From an uncultured Spirochaetia bacterium (lineage in GTDB: Bacteria > Spirochaetota > Spirochaetia > SZUA-6 > Bin103), in assembly GCA_958296075.1 (NCBI GenBank), contig CATQHW010000001.1, positions 977,752 to 1,041,751 of the forward strand: a stretch of 64,000 nt of DNA, read 5' to 3'. The notes under the pieces are model-generated. The model saw only the letters and a list, made by a program, of their open reading frames with translations, did no database searches and was not told the DNA's origin. How positions within the stretch are numbered: the stretch's first letter is position 1; every line of letters begins with the position of its first letter. Shown here piece by piece: positions 54,558 to 63,171 of this stretch. Made by a program: the position numbers and the translations under genes.

Positions 54558-55420
54558 TTCCCGCGACATTCACCTATCGACGCGCCGCTTCGGTCGACGA
54601 AGCGCTGCGCATGCTCGCCGATTCCGGCGGCGACGCGCGCCTGCTCGCCGGCGGACACAGCTTGCTGCCGGCCATGAAGCTCCGGCTCGACCGGCCGGGC
54701 ACCATGATCGACATCAGCCGCATCGACGAGTTGGCCGCGATCGAGGAGAGCGGCAGCGGCGTGCGCATCGGCGCCGCCGCCACGCATGACCGGATCGCCT
54801 CGTGCGACCTGGTGGGAACGCGGGCGCCGCTGGTGGCCGCGGCTGCGGGCGTGATCGGCGACGTGCAGGTGCGCAACAAGGGCACCATCGGCGGCAGTGT
54901 CGCGCACGCCGACCCGGCGGCCGACTACCCGGCCGCGCTGCTGGCATCGGACGCGGTGATCCACGTGCGCGGCCCTGCCAGTTCCGGAGGGGGCGGCAGC
55001 CGGCAGATCGCCGCGGCCGACTTCTTCGTCGACCTGTACACCACCGCCTTGGAGGATGGCGAAATCGTCACCGCCGTGGAGGTGCCGGATCAGGGCGGCG
55101 CCGGCAGCAGCTATCAGAAGTTCCCGCATCCCGCTTCGCGGTTCGCGGTATGCGGCGCGGCCGTGTCGGTCGCGACGGACGGCGGCCGCTGCACGCGCGC
55201 GCGCGTGGCGCTGAACGGAGTCGCCGCCGCCGCGTTTCGGGACTCGGGTGTCGAGGCAGCTCTGGAAGGGGCGACGCTCGACGCCGGCGCCGTTCAGGCC
55301 GCCGCGGCCAAGGCCGCCGATGGGCGGGAGCTGCTCTCCGATTTGTTCGCCGATGAGGACTACCGGCGCCATCTGGCCAAGGTGTTCGTACGCCGCGCGC
55401 TGACCGCAGCGACAGGCTAG
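54554..55420 (+). CDS. FAD-binding medium subunit of a molybdenum hydroxylase (CoxM type)
   Basis: 288 residues from GTG 54554, overlapping the stop of the large-subunit gene as GTGA. FAD contacts AGGHSLLP (32-39) and TIGGSVAHADPAAD (111-124) are typical of the CoxM/xanthine dehydrogenase FAD domain. It accepts electrons from the iron-sulfur subunit and passes them to a quinone or oxygen. Completes the three-subunit enzyme. Confidence 0.92.
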   Translation: MIPATFTYRRAASVDEALRMLADSGGDARLLAGGHSLLPAMKLRLDRPGTMIDISRIDELAAIEESGSGVRIGAAATHDRIASCDLVGTRAPLVAAAAGVIGDVQVRNKGTIGGSVAHADPAADYPAALLASDAVIHVRGPASSGGGGSRQIAAADFFVDLYTTALEDGEIVTAVEVPDQGGAGSSYQKFPHPASRFAVCGAAVSVATDGGRCTRARVALNGVAAAAFRDSGVEAALEGATLDAGAVQAAAAKAADGRELLSDLFADEDYRRHLAKVFVRRALTAATG

Positions 55421-55453
55421 ACCAGCGCGGCGCCGCCAGCGTAGAAATCAGCC

Positions 55454-56206
55454 GTGCAGGCGAACCGGGAAGCGGTAGCGACGTTCAGCGACGAGGACCT
55501 GATAGAGCTGCTCGGCCGACGTCTGCCGGAGCTGCTGGAACGCCGCCCTGATCTCGAACCGCTGATCTACCAGGGGTTCCTCAAGATATTCGCGCGCCGT
55601 GAAGAGGTGGCCGTGGTGGTGGCCGAGCTGCGAGCGCTGCGTACGGAGATGGACCAGCGCTTCGACCAAGTCGACCAGCGCTTCAATCAAGTAGACCAGC
55701 GCTTCGACCAAGTCGACCAGCGCTTCGAGCGCTCCGAGTCGGAAATGAAGGAGTTCCGCGCCGAGGTCGACCAGCGCTTCGAGCGTTCTGAGTCGGAAAT
55801 GCGGGAGTTCCGCGCCGAGATGGAAGCGCGGTTCGTCGACGTCCATCGGGCGATCGATCGACTGGGGGCACGCTGGGGGATACGCAACGAAAGCCTGTTT
55901 CGACAGACCATCGCGTCATTGCTCGAGCAGTCGTTCGGAGTCTGCGTCGAGCAGCGCACGATCGCCGGCGAACAGTTCGATGTCCTGATCTACGATCACC
56001 AGCACCTACTCGTCGAGATCGCCGCCAGCGTGGGGCGCACCATTCAGGCGCGGCTTGAACGCAAACGGCGGCTGTACGAAGAGTCGACCGGGATACGGCC
56101 GGCCCGGCTCATTCTGGCCGTGGCGTCGATCCACAGCCGTCGCGCCCACGAGCTGCGAAAGGCCGGTATCGAAGTCATAGAACCCGAAGAAATCGACGTG
56201 GCGTGA
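55454..56206 (+). CDS. DUF3782-like coiled-coil protein with a nuclease-fold tail
   Basis: 250 residues from GTG 55454. Domains: a short helical start (LIELLGRRLPELLERRPDLEPL), a long coiled coil made of seven-residue DQRFDQV units then two 18-residue repeats (about 67-123), and a C-terminal domain (about 140-250: RQTIASLLEQSFGV, GEQFDVLIYDHQHLLVEIAASV, RPARLILAVASIHSRRAHELRKAG) with a D...E-x-x-like pattern of PD-(D/E)XK nucleases. Function unknown. It stands alone; the start is a GTG with no strong Shine-Dalgarno. Confidence 0.75.
   Translation: MQANREAVATFSDEDLIELLGRRLPELLERRPDLEPLIYQGFLKIFARREEVAVVVAELRALRTEMDQRFDQVDQRFNQVDQRFDQVDQRFERSESEMKEFRAEVDQRFERSESEMREFRAEMEARFVDVHRAIDRLGARWGIRNESLFRQTIASLLEQSFGVCVEQRTIAGEQFDVLIYDHQHLLVEIAASVGRTIQARLERKRRLYEESTGIRPARLILAVASIHSRRAHELRKAGIEVIEPEEIDVA
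55652..55822. repeat. In-frame tandem repeats coding for the coiled coil
   Basis: Three copies of a 21-bp unit (GACCAGCGCTTCGACCAAGT and variants) at 55652-55672, 55673-55693 and 55694-55714, then two copies of a 54-bp unit at 55715-55768 and 55769-55822. Every unit is a multiple of three, so copy number changes would keep the frame. Confidence 0.9.
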
Positions 56207-56230
56207 TCCGCCAACACTCCTGGAGTGCCG

Positions 56231-57517
56231 TCACGCCGGGAGTTCTTTCATGACCTCGCGCATCGCCGCCAGCGCGCGGTCGAGGTCCTGGCCGGTGTGG
56301 GCGGTCGACAGGTAGATCTTCTCGTACGGGCTGACGAAGAAACCTCGCCTGATCATGCCGACGCCGAAACGGAACGCCCGATCCTTGTCGGCGTAGAGCA
56401 TCGTCCGGTAGTCGGCGATGTCGTCCGCCTCGGTGAACAACACCTGCAGCACCGGCCCGTCGCCGCCGACCAGCAGCGGGATCGACAACTCGCGGCCCAT
56501 CGCCTCGACTTCGGCGCGGATGCGGTCGGCCAGCGCGTGCAGGCGTTCATAGGTGCCCGGTTGATCCAGCACGTTCAGCGTAGCCAAGCCGGCGACCGCC
56601 GAGATCGGATTGCCGTTGAAGGTGCCGGACACGAAGGTCCGTTGCGGGTCTGACCGCTCGCGCCACGGATTCACCGTCTCCAGCACGTCGGCGCGGCCGC
56701 AGATCGCGGCGTTGGGGTGACCGCCGCTGATCGTCTTTCCGTAGGCGGCCAAGTCCGGCACCACGCCGTATCGCTCCTGCGCTCCGCCCCACGCGATGCG
56801 GAAACCGGTCACCACCTCATCGAAGATCAGGATGATGCCGTGCTCGGCGGTCAGCTCGCGCAGGGTTTCCAGGAAGGGCGGCTTGGGACGGATGCAGCGC
56901 TGCAACGGCTCGACGCAGACCGCCGCCAACTCGCCGGCGTGGCGCTCGATCAGCGCCCGCGCCATCGCTGCGTCGTTGAACGGCGACACCAGCAGATCGT
57001 CGGACAGCGCCGCCGGCAGGCCGGCGACGTCGGCGCTGGCGCGCGGATAGTCGCTCGGCTCGGGCGGTCTGGCGCCATGCAGCGCGAAGTCGCTGACGCC
57101 GTGCCAACCACCCTCGAAGCGCAATACGCGCCGGCGACCGGTGAAGGCGCGCGCCATGCGTACCGCAAAGGAGACCGCGTCGGAGCCGCTTCCCACGAAG
57201 CGTATCTTCTCTCCGCAGGGAGCGGCGTCGATGATGCGCTCGCCCAGCTCGATGACCGGCCGGTTGAGGCCGAAGAAGGTGGCGCCGCGCTGCAGTTGCG
57301 CGGTCACCGCCGCGACCACCGCCGGATGGCCGTGTCCGAGGATCATCGGCCCGCTGCCGTTCAGAAAGTCGACGTACTCGCGTCCGTCAGCATCGTAGAG
57401 CTTGCTGCCCTCCCCGCGCACGAACACCATGGAGACTTCGGGCGGCAGATGGAACTCGCCCATGGTGCCGCCGACGAAGACCCTTCCTGCGCGCCGCAGC
57501 AGTTCTGCTTGAGCCAT
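56231..57517 (-). CDS. Class III aminotransferase (glutamate-1-semialdehyde mutase-like)
   Basis: PLP-dependent enzyme of 428 residues. The PLP Lys is K261 in AYGKTISGG; FDEVVTGFR (232-240) provides the Asp that binds the pyridine ring, and GSGSDAV (109-115) is the GSGTEA-type phosphate loop. The overall length and K-T-I-S-G-G context are like HemL, but HemL-like fold enzymes also include aminomutases and amino-sugar aminotransferases. In an isolated position it is more likely a catabolic paralog than HemL itself. Convergent with DUF3782. Confidence 0.85.
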   Translation of the reverse strand: MAQAELLRRAGRVFVGGTMGEFHLPPEVSMVFVRGEGSKLYDADGREYVDFLNGSGPMILGHGHPAVVAAVTAQLQRGATFFGLNRPVIELGERIIDAAPCGEKIRFVGSGSDAVSFAVRMARAFTGRRRVLRFEGGWHGVSDFALHGARPPEPSDYPRASADVAGLPAALSDDLLVSPFNDAAMARALIERHAGELAAVCVEPLQRCIRPKPPFLETLRELTAEHGIILIFDEVVTGFRIAWGGAQERYGVVPDLAAYGKTISGGHPNAAICGRADVLETVNPWRERSDPQRTFVSGTFNGNPISAVAGLATLNVLDQPGTYERLHALADRIRAEVEAMGRELSIPLLVGGDGPVLQVLFTEADDIADYRTMLYADKDRAFRFGVGMIRRGFFVSPYEKIYLSTAHTGQDLDRALAAMREVMKELPA

Positions 57518-57562
57518 ACCGGCACCGTATCACGGCAGGCGGCCCGGCGCGACGGTCCGCGC

Positions 57563-58210
57563 CTAGTCGCCCAGTCGGAATGGCGGGTAGCGGTCCGTCG
57601 TCAGCAGGAACGCGTACGCGGTGACCCTGAGTCCCCAGCGCATCAGTCCCTCCAGGAACCGGAACATCCACTCGGGGAGCCTGCCGGTTATCAGGATCGC
57701 GAACCAGCCGAGGATGGTCACGATCATTCCGGCGACTCCCAGAACGCTCAGGACCACGTAATGAGGTATGGCCAGAAACCACTTGATCAGTGGCAGCACG
57801 GGATGGAGATCGTTCTGCGCATCCGGATACTCGATCTCGACGGTGACGGCCTGTCGTTCGTCGGTGGAAGGATACTCGTCCCGCAGCAGGAGCAGGTAGG
57901 CGCTGACCCTGGAGGAGAACCGCGCCACCTCCAGGTTCCAGTCGAACCACCAGCGCGGGTACTTCCGGCGGAACAGGATCATCAGGGCCGTGGCTATGAA
58001 CAGGCCGAGCGCGACCAGCGCCGCTTCGGTGCGGCCCCAGTTCCATACCTGATCCGCCTGGCCGAGCTGGGACGTAGCTATCAGGTCGACGATGATCAGG
58101 ATCGGAATGGCCAGAATGATTCGCACGAGCACGGTGAGCCGGTTGCGCGGCCCGTCGGAATACCCTACCGAAAGCGTCACCGGATAGGTCTGCGATGTCC
58201 TGTCAGCCAC
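57563..58210 (-). CDS. DUF4389 membrane protein
   Basis: About 215 residues with four membrane segments (about 30-45, 65-80, 140-160 and 163-180) and the DUF4389 motifs TYPVTLSVGYSDGPRNRL, KYPRWWFDWNLEVARFSSRV and DRYPPFRLGD. A GTG at 58210 is preferred over the GTG at 58219, because AGGAGG lies eight bases upstream of 58210 but overlaps 58219. Function unknown. Confidence 0.85.
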   Translation of the reverse strand: MADRTSQTYPVTLSVGYSDGPRNRLTVLVRIILAIPILIIVDLIATSQLGQADQVWNWGRTEAALVALGLFIATALMILFRRKYPRWWFDWNLEVARFSSRVSAYLLLLRDEYPSTDERQAVTVEIEYPDAQNDLHPVLPLIKWFLAIPHYVVLSVLGVAGMIVTILGWFAILITGRLPEWMFRFLEGLMRWGLRVTAYAFLLTTDRYPPFRLGD

Positions 58211-58379
58211 TTCTGCCACCTCCTGGAGCGGTTTGCGATTACCGGCCGTCCCTGACCTGCTCGACGTCGGACCCGTACCCTACCATAAACCTTGCCGCTG
58301 CGTGCCAACCCGCGGCCGGGGCGCCTCGGCCGCCCGAGCGGGAAACGGGCCGGACCGTGCCCGAGTTCCCGGCTCTTCC

Positions 58380-59087
58380 CTATCGTGAGGTCGCCGTCCG
58401 CCCGTACCGCTGAGTTTCCTCGGACGGCGCTATCATCCGCGCCACGTAGTCGTAGGGTGCGGCCTGCTCGCGGAACAGGATGTGTCCTTCTCCGAAGCGC
58501 TCCCGGTCCCAGGTGCCGTCGTCGTATCTGGTATGCAGATCCTCGTAGGAGGTGGCCGAAACGATGAAGGAGTACTGGTCGTTGTTCGCCCAGTACAGAT
58601 AGACCTCTTCACCGTTGTAGGGAATGGCGTAGCGCTGACGCTTGGAGTAGCGGCGCTTCGAGATGAAGTCCCCATCCTGATAGTAGCGGCTGAAGAAGGC
58701 GTACAGGTAGTTGTAGATGCTCGCCTCGATTGACTCCCGACCGCGGCCTCCGGCCGCCTTCGCCTTGAGACTCCGGTACTTCCTGCCCAGCGGGATGTCT
58801 CGATAGGTCTCCGCCAGGTTGCCGTCAGCGTCGAGCGCATCCCTCCCCAGAGTAGTCCGTATCTGCTGTATGATCTCCTGCAGGTCTGCGGCGGCCTGCG
58901 ACTGGTCGGCGAGCGCCTCGCGCTCCAGCTCACCCGCGATGGTGCGCGGCAGCTCCTCGGTGATGAACGCCTCGATCACGTCGCGCTTGTAGTTCATGAT
59001 CCGGTAGATGCCGAAGTCCAGGTCGGCGCAGTCGAACTGGAAGAGTTCGCGCAGCAGGTGCTGGAATTTCTCGCTTGAGGAGCTCAT
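58380..59087 (-). pseudogene. N-terminal fragment of a DNA methyltransferase (type III/Mod-like)
   Basis: The first about 215 residues match the N-terminus of large adenine-specific methyltransferases (FQHLLRELFQFDCADLDFGIYRIMN, EASIYNYLYAFFSRYYQDGDF, RYSKRQRYAIPYNGEEVYLYWANNDQY). Full proteins are several hundred residues longer and contain the SAM-binding FxGxG and DPPY motifs, neither of which is present. The last about 20 residues are unlike the family, and the frame then ends, so the remainder was deleted. No restriction partner remains. Confidence 0.6.
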
Positions 59088-59121
59088 CGCAACGCGATTC
59101 GAATCATCGGCGGCGGCGTGC

Positions 59122-60396
59122 CTATTCGTATCCGAACGGCACCGCGTCGAGGTCTTCGATCTGCCCGTCGGCCGTGAAACGCCAGACGCCGACGTGGCCG
59201 CGCAGCAGATCGCCGTTCGCGTCCCAGTCCATGGTGGCTGCGGCGCCTTCGTAGTCGACCGCTCCGCCGGCGGCCAGGATGCGGAGCGCAGCGGCGACTC
59301 CGTCCGGACCGGCGGTCACCACCGTGCCCGGCCCGCTGCCGACGGCGCGCAGCCGGTCGCGGATCGCCGCGCCGTCGGTGCTGCCGGCCGCCTGCGCGGC
59401 CAGACCCAGGGCGATGGCGGCATCGTAAATCTCCTTGACGTAGGCAAGCACCGGCAGATCGCCGTACCGCTTCCGGTAGGCCGCTTCCCACGCGGCCGAA
59501 GCGGCGCTGCCCGGATCGGCCGCGGCGGCAACGCCGTACACGCCGGCAACGTGCTCGAACCCGATCTCCTGCGCCACGTTCAAGTCCTTCAGGGCATCGC
59601 TGAAGACGAACCGCTCGTAGAACCCGTGCTCGATCGCCTCCCGGACGACGATGACCCCTTCGGACGCGAAGGTGACGACGACCAGTGCCTGCGCTCCCGG
59701 GGCCACGCTCTCCTGCAGTTCGGTCAGAAAGGTCGTCTGCGCGGAATCGATCGGCACGACCATGATCTGGGCGCTGTTCCCTACCAGGACTCCACGATCC
59801 AACCCGGACACTGCCGTTCCGGTCCAGGCGGCGGCGAAGGCTGCGGCCATCCCCCGCCCCCAGGGGTCATCGCGGTAGAACAGGGCGACGTTGTCGAACC
59901 CGCGCTCGCGAGTGACGCGCGCCAGGATGGGACCCTGCGCGCCGTCGGACGGGGCGGTGCGGAACAGATAGTCGCGGTCATCGGCCGTCGTCAGCTCCGG
60001 CGAGGTGGCGGCCGGGGTGATGGTGGGAATGCCGGCCGGACCGGTCACGCGCTCCGCGACCGGAATGGTGGTGGCGCTGGTGCCGGGGCCGACCAGGACG
60101 TGAATGCCCTCCCTCTCGACCAGACGGCGCGCTTCCGCCACCGCCGCGGCCGGGTCCAGCGTGGAATCGCCCATTACCACTTCCACCGGCTGGCCGAGCA
60201 CGCCGCCGCCCGCGTTCAGATGCTCGACCGCCAGATCGAACGCCATCCGCAGATCCTGGTCTCCGTCCCCTTCGAAGTTCAGCAGCAGCCCGATCCGCAG
60301 CCCCGACGCTTCCTGCTGGCCGTAGGCACCGTTCGCGCCGGCCACCAGGAGACCCGCCGCCAGCAGCAGGCCGGTCATGCTCGCTCGACTCCTCAT
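59122..60396 (-). CDS. Periplasmic binding protein, branched-chain amino-acid type (Peripla_BP_6)
   Basis: 424 residues from ATG 60396, chosen because GGAGGTG lies about seven bases upstream. A signal peptide is evident (SMTGLLLAAGLLVAGANGAYG). Core motifs: IGLLLNFEGDG, VLVGPGTSATTIPVAERV, FRTAPSDGAQGPILARV, FYERFVFSDALKD. Binds amino acids, amides or aromatic compounds. No permease or ATPase (LivHMGF) is nearby, so it is an orphan or its partners lie outside the window. It is divergent from the MDR dehydrogenase. Confidence 0.88.
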   Translation of the reverse strand: MRSRASMTGLLLAAGLLVAGANGAYGQQEASGLRIGLLLNFEGDGDQDLRMAFDLAVEHLNAGGGVLGQPVEVVMGDSTLDPAAAVAEARRLVEREGIHVLVGPGTSATTIPVAERVTGPAGIPTITPAATSPELTTADDRDYLFRTAPSDGAQGPILARVTRERGFDNVALFYRDDPWGRGMAAAFAAAWTGTAVSGLDRGVLVGNSAQIMVVPIDSAQTTFLTELQESVAPGAQALVVVTFASEGVIVVREAIEHGFYERFVFSDALKDLNVAQEIGFEHVAGVYGVAAAADPGSAASAAWEAAYRKRYGDLPVLAYVKEIYDAAIALGLAAQAAGSTDGAAIRDRLRAVGSGPGTVVTAGPDGVAAALRILAAGGAVDYEGAAATMDWDANGDLLRGHVGVWRFTADGQIEDLDAVPFGYE

Positions 60397-60509
60397 CGCG
60401 TTCACCTCCGTGCGTGCGTCACGCTCGCGCAGTGTAGCCGTTTCCTGCGACCGCGGCGCCGCGGCGGTACGCCGCCGCTCATGATCGGCTAAGATCGCCC
60501 GGTCTGCCC

Positions 60510-61574
60510 ATGCCGCGAGCGCTCGTCGCCACCGCCCCGCGTACGCCCGCCCTGGCGGAGTATCGGGAGCCGGACCTCGGCGCCGGCCAGGTGCGCCTGC
60601 GCAGCGTGCTGTCGGTCGTCAAGCACGGCACCGAGTTGCGCGCGTTCCGGGCCGAAACCCGCGACGCGACCGCGCCGTTCGACCGCGAGTTGCGCCTGCA
60701 TCTGCCCGGCGAGCGGCGCGGCGCGTTTCCGCAGCCGCTCGGCAACCAGGCGGTGGCGCGGGTGGTGGAGACCGGCGCGGAGGCGGAGCGCTTCCGGCCG
60801 GGCGACCTGGTCTTCGGCGCGCTGCCGATCCGCGAGACGCACACCGTCGCCGAGGAGTCGCTGCAGCCGGTGCCCGCCGGCACCGCCCCGGAAGCGCTGC
60901 TGTGCTGGGACCCCGCATCCGTGGCGCTCTGCGGCATCCACGACTCGGGCATCCGCATCGGCGACTGCGTGCTGGTCACCGGCCTGGGCGCGATCGGACT
61001 GATGGCCGCACAGCTCGCCCGCCTGCAGGGCGCGAGTTGGGTGGCGTGCTCCGATCCGTTCGCCAAGCGGCGGGCGCTGGCGGCGGCGCATGGCGCCGAT
61101 CTGGTCATCGACCCCACGGCCGGCGACGCGGGGCTGATCGTCAAGCAGCGCTCCGGCGGCCGTGGCGTGGACGTAAGCATCGAAGCATCCGGCAGCTATG
61201 CCGGCCTGCATGACACCCTGCGGGCGACCGCGTACGGCGGCACCGTCGCCTCCATCGCCTACTACACCGGCACCGCCGATGCTCTGCACCTGCAGGGCGA
61301 GTGGCACCGCAACCAGCTCACCCTGATCTCCAGCCGCGACGTCAACGCCCCGTTGCGGGCGCATCCGCGCTGGACCGGCGAGCGGCTGCACCGGCAGGCG
61401 GTCGATCTGCTGGCCGCGGGCCGGCTGCGCGCCGACGGCGTGCTCGACCCGATCGTTCCGTTCGAGCGCAGCGCGGACATCTATCGAGAGATCGACCGGA
61501 ACCCCGACGCCGGCATCAAAATGGCCGTCCGCTACGACGATGACGGCTCGGACGCGCCGGGCGCAGCCCCGTAA
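60510..61574 (+). CDS. Medium-chain (MDR) alcohol/threonine dehydrogenase-like oxidoreductase
   Basis: 354 residues. The dinucleotide motif is GLGAIG (158-163). The lobe cysteines of the structural zinc are absent; a single Cys in LLCWDP and CGIHDSG may be the remnant of the catalytic site. The segments VLSVVKHGTELRAFR and FPQPLGNQAVARVVETG match the MDR catalytic domain. Probable NAD(P)-linked, zinc-independent sugar or quinone oxidoreductase. Stands 33 bases from the convergent PmoA-like gene. Confidence 0.85.
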   Translation: MPRALVATAPRTPALAEYREPDLGAGQVRLRSVLSVVKHGTELRAFRAETRDATAPFDRELRLHLPGERRGAFPQPLGNQAVARVVETGAEAERFRPGDLVFGALPIRETHTVAEESLQPVPAGTAPEALLCWDPASVALCGIHDSGIRIGDCVLVTGLGAIGLMAAQLARLQGASWVACSDPFAKRRALAAAHGADLVIDPTAGDAGLIVKQRSGGRGVDVSIEASGSYAGLHDTLRATAYGGTVASIAYYTGTADALHLQGEWHRNQLTLISSRDVNAPLRAHPRWTGERLHRQAVDLLAAGRLRADGVLDPIVPFERSADIYREIDRNPDAGIKMAVRYDDDGSDAPGAAP

Positions 61575-61607
61575 GCGTAGACGCCCCGAGCGTCCTCCCC
61601 GGAGCGC

Positions 61608-62705
61608 CTACCGCAGCACGACCTGCGGCGGCCAAGCCCAGTCGGCGAACCGGTCGCGGATCGCCGACTGCTCGGCGTTGCCTGCATGCAGCACGATGCG
61701 GTAGCGGAAGGTCGCCTCCGCTCCGGCATCCAGTTTCCAGTCGCCCCGTTGCCGATAGCTGCTGCGGTAGTGCGACAGTCCGAACGGATTTGCCGCCAGC
61801 AGACCGTAGGCCCGCACGTGCCAGAAGGTCGGGTAGTGCGGATTGCGTGGATGATCGAGCACCGCGACGCCCACCGTGCGCGGCCGGCCCTGCGGGTCGG
61901 CGAGCGTACCGGAGTAGTCAACCCACGGGGCGCGCTGCCCCCAGCACTCACCCTCCCCGACGCCGCCGACCCCGTTAACGATCGAGCCGCCGCGCGCCTC
62001 CTTGATCGCCTCCGGCACGCGCAGCGCGACGATGCCGCCCTCCTTGGTATCGCCGAACAGTACCGCGCCGTGCGTAGCCCGCAAGCAGACGGCGACGTCG
62101 ATCATCCGCAACCGCTCCGGGGTGTTCCAAAAGACGAGCGTGCGGTGCTCGTCCACGACCGGATCCCCGGCAGCGTTCTCCCAACGAAGCCGTTCGGCAA
62201 TCCGGCCGAACACGGGGCCGCTTTCGACCGAGTCGAGCGCTACCCGCACTTGGCGGCCATGGCCTTCCGCCTCGCTCCAGAAGTCGACGCCGTTTACCAG
62301 ACCGTGCGCGGCCCAGCAGGAGCGGTGGTGCACGTGGTCGGTCTCCTCGCCCGTGACGCCGCCGGCGAGCGGCCACGCGCGGGTCATGGCGATGCCGTGC
62401 GGACCGACGATCGGGTGCAGCACGGGGCGCACGTCCCCAGGCACGTACCGGTAGCTGCACCAGGGTGCGCCGCCGACCGAGACGGCCAACGCTCCGTCCC
62501 GCTCATCGACGGCTACGCCGCTCGCCTCCGGCCGGTCGCTGCCGCCGAGCGGGCGCTCGCCGGCGGCGTCCAGTTCGGCCACGATGCAGGCAACGCGGCC
62601 GCCGGCTGCCTGACACGTGGGCGGCTCGGCGCCGTCCGGCGCGTCGAACCACGTCGGGCACCACGCGCGGCGATGGGGTCCGGCGCGGACGATCAGCTCA
62701 CTCAT
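61608..62705 (-). CDS. PmoA family protein (DUF6807)
   Basis: 365 residues of the PmoA/DUF6807 family (not particulate methane monooxygenase). Diagnostic segments: YVPGDVRPVLHPIVGPHGI, EETDHVHHRSCWAAHGLVNGVDFW, FGDTKEGGIVALRVPE and LDHPRNPHYPTFWHVR. The family sits in carbohydrate-degrading loci and has a beta-sandwich fold. The start overlaps the deoxyribosyltransferase stop by eight bases, and the two follow the PhyH gene in one operon. Activity unknown. Confidence 0.88.
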   Translation of the reverse strand: MSELIVRAGPHRRAWCPTWFDAPDGAEPPTCQAAGGRVACIVAELDAAGERPLGGSDRPEASGVAVDERDGALAVSVGGAPWCSYRYVPGDVRPVLHPIVGPHGIAMTRAWPLAGGVTGEETDHVHHRSCWAAHGLVNGVDFWSEAEGHGRQVRVALDSVESGPVFGRIAERLRWENAAGDPVVDEHRTLVFWNTPERLRMIDVAVCLRATHGAVLFGDTKEGGIVALRVPEAIKEARGGSIVNGVGGVGEGECWGQRAPWVDYSGTLADPQGRPRTVGVAVLDHPRNPHYPTFWHVRAYGLLAANPFGLSHYRSSYRQRGDWKLDAGAEATFRYRIVLHAGNAEQSAIRDRFADWAWPPQVVLR

Positions 62706-63171
62706 GGCGCGAGCATAGCCAACAAGCCAGCGCCTTGTCGGGGTCGGCGATTTCCGCCACCGACCGGTACCAGTACGCCTTCCAGCCCGCCTCCGGCAGC
62801 CCGGTGAACAGCATCAGATTGAGCGGGTAGTCCTCGCTGTCGGTGCAGCGCCGGAAATCGTCGCGGAACAGGAACACCGGCTTCTCCCAGGCGATCGCCA
62901 GCCCCAGCTCGACCATGACCCCTTCATCCGGTGGGCAGCCGTTGACCACCGCGAACAGCCCGTCGGCATCGCGCACGTCCCGCAGGTCGGCCTGCCCGAT
63001 ACGATACGCCCAGCCGGCCTTGGTGCGGTCGATCTGGTTGTTGCGCGCGAACGGTTCCCATATCTCCGCTCCCGCGGCGGTCAGCGCCTCGACCAGTTCG
63101 GCCAGCGGCCCGTCGCGCTGCTGCGCCGAGAATCCGTACGGATTCGCCAGATAGAGGCGCTTGCGCTTCAC
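62698..63171 (-). CDS. Nucleoside 2-deoxyribosyltransferase family protein
   Basis: 157 residues from GTG 63171, overlapping the PhyH stop (GTGA). Family motifs: LYLANPYGFS (6-15), RDADG (67-71), PDEGVMVELG (81-90) in which E88 is the nucleophile position, and KPVFLFRDDFR (97-107). These enzymes exchange nucleobases on deoxyribose; related proteins also hydrolyse N-glycosidic bonds. With a PhyH oxygenase upstream, the operon may process a modified nucleoside or N-glycoside. Call to family is firm, direction unknown. Confidence 0.88.
   Translation of the reverse strand: MKRKRLYLANPYGFSAQQRDGPLAELVEALTAAGAEIWEPFARNNQIDRTKAGWAYRIGQADLRDVRDADGLFAVVNGCPPDEGVMVELGLAIAWEKPVFLFRDDFRRCTDSEDYPLNLMLFTGLPEAGWKAYWYRSVAEIADPDKALACWLCSRHE

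Noticed and set aside
55652..55822. CRISPR array
   Set aside because: The repeats are contiguous, in frame and encode a coiled coil; there are no unique spacers.
61608..62705. Particulate methane monooxygenase subunit A
   Set aside because: The name PmoA is shared by an unrelated soluble carbohydrate-locus family (DUF6807); no membrane segments are present.
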